From NCBI RefSeq assembly GCF_003206575.1, contig NZ_PZJO01000003.1, forward strand, positions 1 to 64,000: a stretch of DNA of 64,000 nt, written 5' to 3'. The notes under the pieces were generated by a model, which worked only from the letters and a program-made list of their open reading frames with translations, made no database searches and had not been told where the DNA came from. Source of the stretch: Salinicola endophyticus (GTDB lineage Bacteria; Pseudomonadota; Gammaproteobacteria; Pseudomonadales; Halomonadaceae). Position 1 is the first letter of the stretch; every line of letters starts with the position of its first letter. The translations under genes and the position numbers were made by a program. Shown piece after piece: positions 36,531 through 44,577 of this stretch.

Positions 36531-37001
36531 TCACACATCCACCGCCCCGGCGAAGTCGAGCTGGCGCCACGCCTCGAAGACGATGATGGCGCAGGCGTTG
36601 GAGAGGTTCAGGCTGCGGCTGTCGGCCAGCATGGGAATGCGCAGACGCTGCGCCGGCGGCAGGGCATCCAGCATCTCCTGGGGCAGGCCGCGGGTCTCGG
36701 GACCGAAGACCAGCGCATCGCCCTCGCGATAGTGGATATGGTTGTAGCCGTGGCGGCCGCGGGTCGAGACCGCGAAGACCCGCTCCGGGCCGACGGTTTC
36801 GAGAAACGCCGCCCAGTTGGCATGAACCTGGACCCGCGCCCACTCGTGATAGTCGAGGCCGGCGCGACGCAGCCGCTTGTCCTCCAGCTCGAAGGCCATC
36901 GGCTCGATCAGGTGCAGCCGAAAGCCGGTATTGGCACAGAGCCGGATGATGTTGCCGGTATTGGGCGGAATCTCGGGTTCGAACAGCACGATATCGAGCA
37001 T
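36531..37001 (-). CDS. trmL: tRNA (cytidine/uridine-34 2'-O)-methyltransferase
   Basis: 156 aa SPOUT methyltransferase, the expected size. The family start '[26 protein letters not shown]' and the knotted SAM-binding end ('[11 protein letters not shown]', '[27 protein letters not shown]') are both clear. It methylates the wobble ribose of tRNA-Leu isoacceptors. GAGG lies 8 nt before the ATG at 37001. It converges with the GNAT gene. Confidence 0.95.
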   Translation of the reverse strand: MLDIVLFEPEIPPNTGNIIRLCANTGFRLHLIEPMAFELEDKRLRRAGLDYHEWARVQVHANWAAFLETVGPERVFAVSTRGRHGYNHIHYREGDALVFGPETRGLPQEMLDALPPAQRLRIPMLADSRSLNLSNACAIIVFEAWRQLDFAGAVDV

Positions 37002-37043
37002 GGCGACAGCCTCGCGGTGATGACGGGCATCAGCGCATGATAC

Positions 37044-37074
37044 GCCATCGGCGCCCACATGGGGCGCCGATGGC
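37044..37074 (-). terminator. Hairpin between yfaZ and trmL
   Basis: A perfect 13-bp stem (GCCATCGGCGCCC at 37044-37056 with GGGCGCCGATGGC at 37062-37074) lies 66 bp downstream of the yfaZ stop. No T-run follows, so the terminator role is likely but not certain. Confidence 0.6.
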
Positions 37075-37139
37075 AGGGCCAGTTACCGTGACCGGTTAAA
37101 CAGGCTGGGTATCGCCGAGCTGATGGCAGATACGCGGCA

Positions 37140-37709
37140 TCAGAAGCCGACGCTGACGCCCAGCACCGGCCCGCTGTCCAGCGTGTGCCCGTTGTCGTTG
37201 TCGAAGTCGGTGCGCAGGTAGCGGTAACCACCGTAGACGTAGGTGTGCGAGATGATGTTCACCCGCGCCTGGGCGCCGTACTCGTAGCTCTTGTCGATAT
37301 CGCCGTGGGCCAGCCCCTTCGGCGTGTAGAAGCCGTAGGCGCCCACCGAGGTGAGCGGAATCGGGGTGTCGACGAAGGCCGAACCACCCAGACCCAGGCC
37401 GCCACCATTGCCGTAGTGGGTGTCCTGGTACTGATAGCGCCCGCCGACCGAGAGATCGATCCCCGGCAGCCACGGCGAGAACATCAGCGAGCCGGAGTAC
37501 GCCTTGGCGTTGTGCCCGCTGTCGTCGGTATTGAGATAGCCCACCCCGGCACGCAGGCTGGGCAGAATGGTCTGGCTGGCTTCGACCCCGAAGGAGTCCT
37601 TGCCGCCGTTGGCGGATACGCTCAGCGCCATCGCCTGCTGACTGGCGAAAACGAAGGTGGCGGTGGCGAGGGCGAAGCCCAAAGGTTTGAAATGGCTGCG
37701 CTTGATCAT
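37140..37709 (-). CDS. YfaZ family outer-membrane protein
   Basis: 189 aa. A signal peptide (to about residue 28, 'FASQQAMALS') is followed by about eight amphipathic beta-strands rich in Gly and Tyr, ending 'LDSGPVLGVSVGF' with the terminal Phe needed for outer-membrane insertion. It matches the YfaZ family of small barrels with unknown role. The AT-rich upstream region (37750-37820) should hold its promoter. It is monocistronic. Confidence 0.85.
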   Translation of the reverse strand: MIKRSHFKPLGFALATATFVFASQQAMALSVSANGGKDSFGVEASQTILPSLRAGVGYLNTDDSGHNAKAYSGSLMFSPWLPGIDLSVGGRYQYQDTHYGNGGGLGLGGSAFVDTPIPLTSVGAYGFYTPKGLAHGDIDKSYEYGAQARVNIISHTYVYGGYRYLRTDFDNDNGHTLDSGPVLGVSVGF

Positions 37710-37859
37710 GTCACGTCTCCAGAAAGTCGCGCCGAAACGCGTTGGCCTTGCGGCTTAAGCGTGACATAATCCGGCAAATTATCAAACGGTGTTTTTAAAC
37801 CGATTGTAATTCCCCGGTGCCCGACCCGAGCCGCCGGGGGAGCGGCCGCCTCGCCGGAC

Positions 37860-38561
37860 TCAGCGCGTTTGGGTCACGCCGTAGCGGTCGCGGTAGGCGC
37901 GAATCGCCTCGGCGTGGTGGGCGAAGTCATCCCGCTCGCCCGCGCCGGGTTCGCGCGCTTCGAGATAGGCGAGCATCTGGTCGAGATTGACGATACTGAT
38001 CACCGGCATGGCGTAGGCCGCCTCGACCTCCTGGATGGCGCTGTGCGGCTTGAGGCCGTCGCCATCCTGGCCGCGCTCCTGGCGGTCCAGCGCGATCACC
38101 ACGCCGGCGGCACGCGCACCGGCGGCCTCGATCAGCTGCATGACTTCGCGGATGGCGGTGCCGGCGGTGATGACATCGTCGACGATCAGCACCCGGCCGC
38201 GCAGTTCGGCGCCGACGATGTTGCCGCCCTCGCCATGGTCCTTGGCTTCCTTACGGTTGAAAGCAAAGGGAATATCGCGGTCGTGATGGTCGGCCAGGGC
38301 AATGGCTGCGCTCGCCGCCAGCGAGATACCCTTGTAAGCTGGACCAAACAGTACATCTGTCTCGATCCCGCTGTCGGCGATTGCGCTGGCGTAGAAACGC
38401 CCCAGCCTGGCCAGGGCGCGGCCGGAACGGAACAGGCCGGCATTGAAGAAATAGGGACTGACCCGACCGGATTTGAGCGTGAACTCACCGAACCGCAGCG
38501 CCCCTTCGGCGATGGCAAATTCGATGAACTCTCGTTGATATGGTTGGATCTCCGCGCTCAC
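37860..38561 (-). CDS. pyrE: Orotate phosphoribosyltransferase
   Basis: 233 aa. PRPP-binding motif '[19 protein letters not shown]' near residues 122-140 and the conserved start '[34 protein letters not shown]' identify PyrE, which makes OMP in pyrimidine synthesis. The start is GTG. It is divergent from crc with a 127-bp gap, the same pairing seen in Pseudomonas. Confidence 0.96.
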   Translation of the reverse strand: MSAEIQPYQREFIEFAIAEGALRFGEFTLKSGRVSPYFFNAGLFRSGRALARLGRFYASAIADSGIETDVLFGPAYKGISLAASAAIALADHHDRDIPFAFNRKEAKDHGEGGNIVGAELRGRVLIVDDVITAGTAIREVMQLIEAAGARAAGVVIALDRQERGQDGDGLKPHSAIQEVEAAYAMPVISIVNLDQMLAYLEAREPGAGERDDFAHHAEAIRAYRDRYGVTQTR

Positions 38562-38688
38562 TCGAGCCCCCCTGTGTCAGTCCCGGCCGTTGTCTTGTGT
38601 CGCTTGCGCCCCCATTTAAGGCGCTTCGCTTTTACCTAAATCTCGCAAGCTCGGGTATCATACACGCGCGACGAAGAAGGAACACGGT

Positions 38689-39456
38689 ATGAAAATCGCC
38701 AGCATCAATGTCAACGGGATCCGTGACGCCGTCGAACGAGGCTTTCTCGATTGGCTGGCCGAGCAGGATGCCGATGTCGTCTGCGTGCAGAACCTGAAAG
38801 CCAAGAGCTTCGAGCTGGACGACAGCATCCTCTATCCGGAGGGTTACGAAGGATACTTCCTGGACGCCGAGCAGGACGGCTTCTCCGGCGTCGGGCTCTA
38901 TTGTCGCAAGATCCCCAAGGCGATCATGTATGGCCTGGGCTTCGAGCAGTGCGATCACGAAGGGCGCTTTCTGCAGGCGGACTACGACCGCTTCAGCATC
39001 GCCACCTTCCTGATGCCGGACGGCCAGGACCCGGCCGCCAAGCAGACGTTCATGACCCAGTACCTCGAGTACCTGAACAAGATGGCGCGCAAGCGGCGCG
39101 AATACATCATCTGCGGCACCTGGCACATCGCGCACAAGACGCTCGACCTGGCCAACTGGACCGACAACCAGACGACCCCCGGCTTCAAGCCCGAAGAGCG
39201 GGCGTGGATGGATCAGGTCTTCGGCCCCACCGGGTTCATCGACACCTTCCGCGAGGTCAATCGCGACGCCAACCAGTACACCTGGTGGCCCAAGCTGGAT
39301 CAGGAAGTGCCGCGGGCTCGTCAGGAGGGCTGGCGTCTCGACTATCAGGTGGTCGGCCCCAACTTCCGCCGCCATGTGAAGGACGCCTGGATCGATACCG
39401 ATGCCACCTTCAGCGAGTTCGCTCCGCTGATCGTGGAGTATGATCTCGAACTCTGA
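38689..39456 (+). CDS. crc: Crc-like exonuclease III-family protein lacking nuclease residues
   Basis: 255 aa with the EEP (exonuclease III) fold, but the catalytic set is gone. Asn7 remains; the metal-ligand Glu34 is Asn35 ('VQNLKAK'), the Asp/Asn pair of 'GDxN' is Thr144/His146 ('CGTWHIAH'), the Tyr109 equivalent is Leu, and the final Asp-His is Glu243-Phe244 ('FSEFAPLIVEYD'). 'RKRREYI.CG' and 'NW......PGF.PEERAW' blocks match Pseudomonas Crc, which acts with Hfq to repress translation of catabolic mRNAs. Its position beside pyrE and near rph also matches. Annotation pipelines may call it exodeoxyribonuclease III. Confidence 0.85.
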   Translation: MKIASINVNGIRDAVERGFLDWLAEQDADVVCVQNLKAKSFELDDSILYPEGYEGYFLDAEQDGFSGVGLYCRKIPKAIMYGLGFEQCDHEGRFLQADYDRFSIATFLMPDGQDPAAKQTFMTQYLEYLNKMARKRREYIICGTWHIAHKTLDLANWTDNQTTPGFKPEERAWMDQVFGPTGFIDTFREVNRDANQYTWWPKLDQEVPRARQEGWRLDYQVVGPNFRRHVKDAWIDTDATFSEFAPLIVEYDLEL

Positions 39457-39498
39457 GGCGAACCGGCCGCACCTGGCCGGGCCCGATCTCGGAAACTA

Positions 39499-39526
39499 GA
39501 CGCCCCGCTGATGCGGGGCGTCTTGC
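39499..39526. terminator. Intrinsic terminator between crc and poxB
   Basis: A 10-bp stem (GACGCCCCGC 39499-39508, GCGGGGCGTC 39513-39522) with a TGAT loop and a short T-stretch lies 42 bp after the crc stop, between two convergent genes. Confidence 0.85.
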
Positions 39527-39577
39527 GTTGGGTACGACAGCGGGCGGCGTGACCGCCGCTGCCAGCCCCGGCGACGA

Positions 39578-41311
39578 CTAGCCGCGTTGCCAGGGCCAGT
39601 TGGTCTTGACCAGATCGATCACCTCATCACCCCGGCCACTCATGATCGCGCGCAGGGTATAGAGGCTGAAGCCCTTGGCCTGCTCGGCCTGGATACGCGG
39701 CGGGATCGACAGCTCCTGCTTGGCCGTGCGCACGTCGACCAGCGCCGGGCCTGGATGTTCGAACGCCGCCGTCAGCGCCGCATCGAGGGCCTCGGAAGAG
39801 TCAACCCGCTGGCTGAACAGACCCAGCGACTCGGCAACCTCGGCGAAGTTCGCCGGCGATAGATCGGTCACCTCGTCGACGAACCCAGCGGCCTTCATCT
39901 CCATCGCCACGAAACCCAGGGTCTGGTTGTTGTAGACCACGATCTTCACCGGCAGCTGCTGCTCGACCAGGGTGATCAGATCACCCATCAACATGCTGAT
40001 GCCGCCATCGCCGGCCAGCGCCACCACCTGGCGATCGGGAAAGGCCGCCTGCCACCCCATCGCCTGCGGCGTCGCAGTCGCCATCGAGCCGTGCATGAAC
40101 GAGCCGGTCAGGCGCCGCTGCCCGTTCATCGCCAGATAGCGCGCCGCCCACACCGTCGGCGTGCCCACGTCGCAGGTGAACACCGTGTCCGCGGCGGCAA
40201 GCTCGCTGACCCGCGCGGTCAGATACTGCGGATGCAGCGGCTCGCCCTCGGCGCGCGGCGTGGCCAGCTCGTCGAGCCCCTGGCGCGCCTTGTGGTAGTG
40301 CGCCTGGGTCTCCTCGAGGAAGCTGCGATCGGGCTGTTCGGCCAGCCGCGGCAGCAGTGCGTCCAGCGTGGCGCCGATATCCCCCACCAGCCCCTGGAGC
40401 AGCGAGCAGCGGCGCCCGAGATGCGTACCCCGCTCGTCGATCTGGACGATATTGCCGTGCTCGGGGAAGAAGTCGCGATAGGGGAAGTTGGTCCCCAGCA
40501 GCAGCAGGAAGTCGCACTCCTTGAGCGCGTGATAGCCGGAGCTGAAGCCGATCAGCCCGGTCATGCCGACATCGTAGGGGTTGTCGTACTCCAGCGACTG
40601 CTTGCCGCGCAGGGCGTGGATCACCGGGGCGTTGAGCCGCTCGGCCAGCGCCACCACCTGGGCGTGATGGCCGTGGCAACCATAGCCGCCGAGAATCGCG
40701 ATGCGCGAGTGGCCGGCGAGGTGCTCGGCCAGCGCATCCAGCGCCTCTGGCGGCGGCACCGCCACGGCGCGTACCGGGGCGTTCCAGCTCGCCTGCTTGA
40801 CCGGCGCCGGCTGGAGCGCGACATCCCCCGGCACCACGATCACCGCCACCCGGCGCTGGGTCAGCGCCGTGTTCATGGCGGTCTCGAGGACCTGCGGCAT
40901 CTGATCGGGTGAAGAGACCAGCGCGCAGTAGTCGCTGCACTCGCGGAACAGGTTCTCGGGGTGGGTCTCCTGGAAATAGCCCAGGCCGATCTCGCTGGAG
41001 GGAATCTGCGCCGCGATCGCCAGCATCGGCACGCCGGCGCGCTGGGCCTCGTAGAGGCCGTTGATCAGGTGCAGATTACCCGGGCCGCAGGAGCCGGCGC
41101 AGACGCTCAGCGCCTGGGTGGCATCGGCCTCGGCGCTGGCTGCCAGCGCCGCCACCTCTTCGTGGCGCACGCCGCGCCAGCGAATCTGCTCCTGACGGCG
41201 CAGGCTCTCGGTGAGGCCGTTGAGGGAGTCCCCCGGCAGGCCCCAGATATGACGTACGCCGGCACGGGCGAGTGTCTCGATGATCAGATCCGCGATGGTG
41301 AATTCGGCCAC
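39578..41311 (-). CDS. Thiamine-diphosphate enzyme, pyruvate oxidase/PoxB-like
   Basis: 577 aa, similar to PoxB (572). The ThDP glutamate lies in 'RHEEVAALAASAEA', the central FAD/decoy domain in the middle ('LLLLGTNFPYRDFFPE'), and the Mg-ThDP motif 'AGDGGISMLMGDLITLVEQQLPVKIVVYNN' near residues 430-460. 'HGSMATATPQAMGWQ' matches pyruvate dehydrogenase (quinone). It should oxidise pyruvate to acetate and CO2, feeding quinones, typically in stationary phase. The absence of the lipid-binding C-terminal tail cannot be judged by eye. A 22-bp palindrome covers the presumed promoter. Confidence 0.87.
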   Translation of the reverse strand: MAEFTIADLIIETLARAGVRHIWGLPGDSLNGLTESLRRQEQIRWRGVRHEEVAALAASAEADATQALSVCAGSCGPGNLHLINGLYEAQRAGVPMLAIAAQIPSSEIGLGYFQETHPENLFRECSDYCALVSSPDQMPQVLETAMNTALTQRRVAVIVVPGDVALQPAPVKQASWNAPVRAVAVPPPEALDALAEHLAGHSRIAILGGYGCHGHHAQVVALAERLNAPVIHALRGKQSLEYDNPYDVGMTGLIGFSSGYHALKECDFLLLLGTNFPYRDFFPEHGNIVQIDERGTHLGRRCSLLQGLVGDIGATLDALLPRLAEQPDRSFLEETQAHYHKARQGLDELATPRAEGEPLHPQYLTARVSELAAADTVFTCDVGTPTVWAARYLAMNGQRRLTGSFMHGSMATATPQAMGWQAAFPDRQVVALAGDGGISMLMGDLITLVEQQLPVKIVVYNNQTLGFVAMEMKAAGFVDEVTDLSPANFAEVAESLGLFSQRVDSSEALDAALTAAFEHPGPALVDVRTAKQELSIPPRIQAEQAKGFSLYTLRAIMSGRGDEVIDLVKTNWPWQRG

Positions 41312-41384
41312 GTTGCTCTCCTGGTGATGGTGGCCGCGCCGGCACAGCGCCAGGCTCGGCCCGGTGACTGATGGCTTGGGCTGA

Positions 41385-41406
41385 AGACTAGACTTTAGTC
41401 TAGTCT
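41385..41406. promoter_or_regulatory. Perfect 10-2-10 palindrome upstream of the pyruvate oxidase gene
   Basis: AGACTAGACT-TT-AGTCTAGTCT, 74 bp before the poxB start codon. It contains the TAGAC-n4-GTCTA core common to TetR-family operators of the LmrA/YxaF type. No candidate regulator gene is adjacent, so the binding protein must be encoded elsewhere. Confidence 0.7.
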
Positions 41407-41470
41407 ATCCCGTCCGCCACGCGAGTCGGGCCGAGTGCGGACCGAGTTAGAGCGGCGCGCCATGGCGCGC

Positions 41471-42193
41471 TCAGCGGCGGACGCCGAGCACCTCGCGCTG
41501 CTTGTCGAACAGGGTCTGGCAGCCGCCCTCGGCAAGATCGAGCATGGCGTTGAGTTCGGCACGCGAGAACGCCTCGGCCTCAGCGGTGCCCTGCACCTCG
41601 ATCAGCTTGCCATCCTCGGTCATCACCACGTTCATGTCGGTGTCGGCGGCGCTGTCCTCGGGATAGTCCAGATCGAGCACCGGGGTGTTCTTGTAGACCC
41701 CGACCGAGATCGAGCTGACCAGCTGGCGAAAGGGGTCGGACTTGATCAGCTTCTTGCGCTGCATGTGCTGCAGCGCCTCGACCAGCGCCACGCAGGCACC
41801 GGTGATCGAGGCGGTACGCGTGCCGCCGTCGGCCTGGAGTACGTCGCAGTCCACGGTGATGGTGAATTCACCCAGCTTCTTCAGATCCACCGCCGCGCGC
41901 AGGCTGCGGCCGATCAGGCGCTGGATCTCCAGCGTGCGGCCACCCTGTTTGCCGCGCGCTGCCTCGCGCCCGCCGCGGGTATGGGTGGCGCGGGGCAGCA
42001 TGCCGTACTCGGCGGTGACCCAGCCCTGGTTCTTGCCGCGCAGCCAGCGCGGCACGCCGGCCTCGACGCTGGCGTTGCAGAGCACCTGGGTGTCACCGAA
42101 GCTCACCAGCACCGAGCCCTCGGCGTGGCGGGTGAAACCGCGGGTCAGCGTGACCTCGCGGGGCTGGTCGGGGCGTCGTCCACTCGGGCGCAT
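41471..42193 (-). CDS. rph: Ribonuclease PH
   Basis: 240 aa. The family start '[39 protein letters not shown]', '[43 protein letters not shown]' and '[22 protein letters not shown]' are all intact, including phosphate-binding and catalytic residues. It trims tRNA 3' ends phosphorolytically. It is divergent from yicC, a conserved arrangement in gammaproteobacteria. Confidence 0.97.
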   Translation of the reverse strand: MRPSGRRPDQPREVTLTRGFTRHAEGSVLVSFGDTQVLCNASVEAGVPRWLRGKNQGWVTAEYGMLPRATHTRGGREAARGKQGGRTLEIQRLIGRSLRAAVDLKKLGEFTITVDCDVLQADGGTRTASITGACVALVEALQHMQRKKLIKSDPFRQLVSSISVGVYKNTPVLDLDYPEDSAADTDMNVVMTEDGKLIEVQGTAEAEAFSRAELNAMLDLAEGGCQTLFDKQREVLGVRR

Positions 42194-42407
42194 GAAAGCC
42201 TCATCGAAAACCTATGAATTGAGACGTCACATTCTACCCGAGTGTGCGACGAATTCCCCGCCGGCCCGTCCTTCTCCCGCGGTGGCGATGCGCTACACTC
42301 GACCCCCACGCGATCTCACGCCGAGCGTGACGCTGTCCAAGCCAGAGACGGTCTGCGCCCGAGACGCGACGCAAGACCCAGATGCCCCATGCGCTCAAGG
42401 ACTTCCC

Positions 42408-43271
42408 ATGCCCCATAGCATGACCGCTTTCTCCCGCCAGACCCATGATGCCGAGTGGGGCAGCCTGCAGCTCGAACTGCGCTCGGTGAACCAGCGCTAT
42501 CTGGAGCCGCACTTCCGGCTCGCCGACGCGCTGCGCGACCTCGAACCAGCCTACCGCGACGCCCTGCGCCAGCGCCTGTCGCGGGGCAAGGTGGAGTGCA
42601 CGCTACGCTTCGAACCGGCGGAGGGCGGCGCCACCCCGGAGATCAATGATGCTCAGTTGGCAGCGCTGGCCCAGGCCCTCGGCCAGGTACGCCAGACGCT
42701 GCCGGAAGCGCCGATGCCCAATGCCCTCGAGCTGCTCGCCCACCCCGGTGTGATGGCGAGCCAGCGCCTCGATCTGGACGCGGTCAAGGCCACCGCCCTG
42801 GCGCTGTTCGAGACCGCACTGACGGATCTGGAGAGCGGGCGTGCCCGCGAGGGCGAGCGTCTGGCGGCGCTGATCCGCGAGCGCCTGGACGGCGTACGCG
42901 AACAGATCGCCAGCGTGCGCGCGCACTTGCCCACGATGCTCGAACGCCAGCGCGCCCTGCTGCTCGAACGTCTGGAGAGCGCCCGCGCCGAACTCGACCC
43001 GCAGCGGCTGGAAGCGGAGATGGTCCTGGTGGCCCAGAAGGCCGATGTCGCCGAAGAGCTAGACCGCCTGGAGACCCATGTCGGCGAGGTCGAGCGTCAG
43101 CTCAGACAGAAGGGGCCCATCGGCCGGCGGCTGGACTTCCTGATGCAGGAACTCAACCGCGAAGCCAACACCCTCTCCTCCAAGGCGGTGGTCGCCGAGA
43201 CGACTCGCTGCGCGGTGGAGCTGAAGGTGCTGATCGAACAGATGCGCGAGCAAATTCAGAATATCGAGTAG
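42408..43271 (+). CDS. yicC: YicC family endoribonuclease
   Basis: 287 aa, full length. 'SMTAFSRQ', 'ELRSVNQRYLEPHFRL' and the C-terminal block 'GPIGRRLDFLMQELNREANTLSSKAVVAETTRCAVELKVLIEQMREQIQNIE' are the family signatures. YicC-like proteins cleave RNA. The ATG at 42408 follows AAGGA by 7 nt. The final five codons and stop (IQNIE-stop, 43254-43271) are repeated exactly at 46824-46841, identifying the gene's 3' end as an integration site. The usual neighbour gmk is not found downstream in this window. Confidence 0.96.
   Translation: MPHSMTAFSRQTHDAEWGSLQLELRSVNQRYLEPHFRLADALRDLEPAYRDALRQRLSRGKVECTLRFEPAEGGATPEINDAQLAALAQALGQVRQTLPEAPMPNALELLAHPGVMASQRLDLDAVKATALALFETALTDLESGRAREGERLAALIRERLDGVREQIASVRAHLPTMLERQRALLLERLESARAELDPQRLEAEMVLVAQKADVAEELDRLETHVGEVERQLRQKGPIGRRLDFLMQELNREANTLSSKAVVAETTRCAVELKVLIEQMREQIQNIE
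43254..43271. repeat. Left attachment-site repeat (attL)
   Basis: ATTCAGAATATCGAGTAG, the last five codons and stop of yicC. Identical to 46824-46841; the flanking bases differ on both sides, so the identity is exactly 18 bp. Confidence 0.85.
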
Positions 43272-43546
43272 GCTTCATCAAAATCCAAGAAAAGGGTGAC
43301 ATCAGTGGCACAGGCAGCGTTGAATGCCATTACGTCAAATTGGCGGTCCTAATAGTTGGGCAACACGACCGCCAGCAGCCTCCACAGTCGCCTGACCACT
43401 GCAGGTAACCGGTCTGGGAGCGCAGCCCTCGCCGAAGTATCAGGCGGACCACACGGTACTCATCGCGTGTTTCGCCGGACTCCCAGAGATCCTGGTGAAT
43501 CTGCAATCGCCGCGGACACCTCCACTCTTGAGCCAGGCATGCTTGA

Positions 43547-43993
43547 TCAACGATAGGCGCTGACTCGCTGCTCGTGAGCTTTTTCTCTTTCCTGTGCAGC
43601 CAAATCCGCTTTCAATTCGATCGGCCGCGAACTGCCACGTCCCCACCAAGGCAGCTCATGACAATCACGAGCCTGTAGGGCCGTCCCGATGTGCAAACGG
43701 AAGATAGAGCCTCGATAGTTTCCGCTCCCGGCCTGAGTCCCCTTATGGGCCCTTGGTCGCTGCCAAAGCGTAGATCGTGAACCTGCTGCAACACCATGAG
43801 TTCCTACCCGCACGATTCGGCCCGGCATGGCCGGATGTACAGGTTGCTCATGGGGATCAATGAATAGATAAAGCCCTGCACGAGGAAGTGCCGATTGGCC
43901 GCTATACTGAGCAAGTGGCAACCCTTGGCCCTCCCGGGTGAGCAGCTTCGCCAACTGCTCGTGAAAATGGTGATGGGCCTGATCGCGCGTCAT
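43547..43993 (-). CDS. GIY-YIG-like island protein, possibly C-terminally truncated
   Basis: 148 aa. 'LPRAGLYLFIDPHEQ', 'GRIVRVGTHGVAAGSRSTLWQRPRAHKG' and 'GNYRGSIFRLHIGTALQ' follow the order of GIY-YIG nuclease elements (GLY...VGT, then a conserved Arg-containing helix). I recall longer homologues with a further C-terminal 'ERN' segment. Here the reading frame stops after 'EQRVSAYR', and downstream frames hold only weak candidate remnants (43270-43546), so truncation is suspected. The start overlaps the stop of the upstream DUF6884 gene by 4 bp (ATGA), so the two are coupled. Confidence 0.6.
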   Translation of the reverse strand: MTRDQAHHHFHEQLAKLLTREGQGLPLAQYSGQSALPRAGLYLFIDPHEQPVHPAMPGRIVRVGTHGVAAGSRSTLWQRPRAHKGTQAGSGNYRGSIFRLHIGTALQARDCHELPWWGRGSSRPIELKADLAAQEREKAHEQRVSAYR

Positions 43994-44415
43994 ACTGATC
44001 TTCCCATTTGATCCCGTAGCCAGCTAAGTTGATGGCCGAGACGCTTGCCTGCCAAGGGCACTTCCACGGTGTGATCTCTTGCTGCTAACCAAGGCATCAG
44101 GTTTTCTCGATAGCGCTCGCCTGCCAGCATCAAAATCGACGCGTCAGAGGGAATTGCTTCGCTCAGTGAATGGCAAACACGAGCGGCCCAGGCGCGTCGA
44201 TCAGCGATGGGCATACGATTCAGAGTCCGCTCGTAGGGCGCGATGACGGTCTCTGGCGCTAGAAGACCGTGTTCGGCAGAAAGAACGTACCAACAATCGG
44301 CCTGCCGACTAGCGTAAGCTCGCAAACTGCGGAACAGATTGGAGGTATAAAGCTCCCCAGCCGGAGCTGGAACAGACTGTTTGGTCTTTACGCATGAGAC
44401 AAGAGCAATCTTCAA
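43990..44415 (-). CDS. DUF6884-like island protein
   Basis: About 141 aa if started at the TTG at 44415, with AGGGG 7 nt upstream; a TTG at 44439 would add 8 residues. The sequence 'KIALVSCVKTKQ', 'PAGELYTSNLFRSLRAYA', 'WYVLSAEHGLLAPETVIAPYERTLN' and 'ILMLAGERYRENLMPWL' is the DUF6884 pattern, related to nucleotide-modification and YaaA-like folds. It appears commonly on mobile and phage DNA; its activity is unknown. Cys and Lys in 'SCVKTKQ' and His in 'SAEHGLL' are candidate active residues. It forms a coupled pair with the GIY-YIG-like protein. Confidence 0.68.
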   Translation of the reverse strand: MKIALVSCVKTKQSVPAPAGELYTSNLFRSLRAYASRQADCWYVLSAEHGLLAPETVIAPYERTLNRMPIADRRAWAARVCHSLSEAIPSDASILMLAGERYRENLMPWLAARDHTVEVPLAGKRLGHQLSWLRDQMGRSV

Positions 44416-44577
44416 AGGAGGACCCCTACCATTGGACAATGTCGGCGGATCGACCTTTGAATCTTATTTGCATTCAATTCTCAAAGACCATTTATTCTAA
44501 AAAGTTCGGCCATATTATCTCCATCCACCCCGTCCGAGACCAATAAAACAAATGAGATTTCTCATGCTCGCCTTCTA

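Noticed and set aside
38689-39456. Assignment as active exonuclease III
   Set aside because: Nearly all catalytic residues are substituted and the gene context is that of crc.
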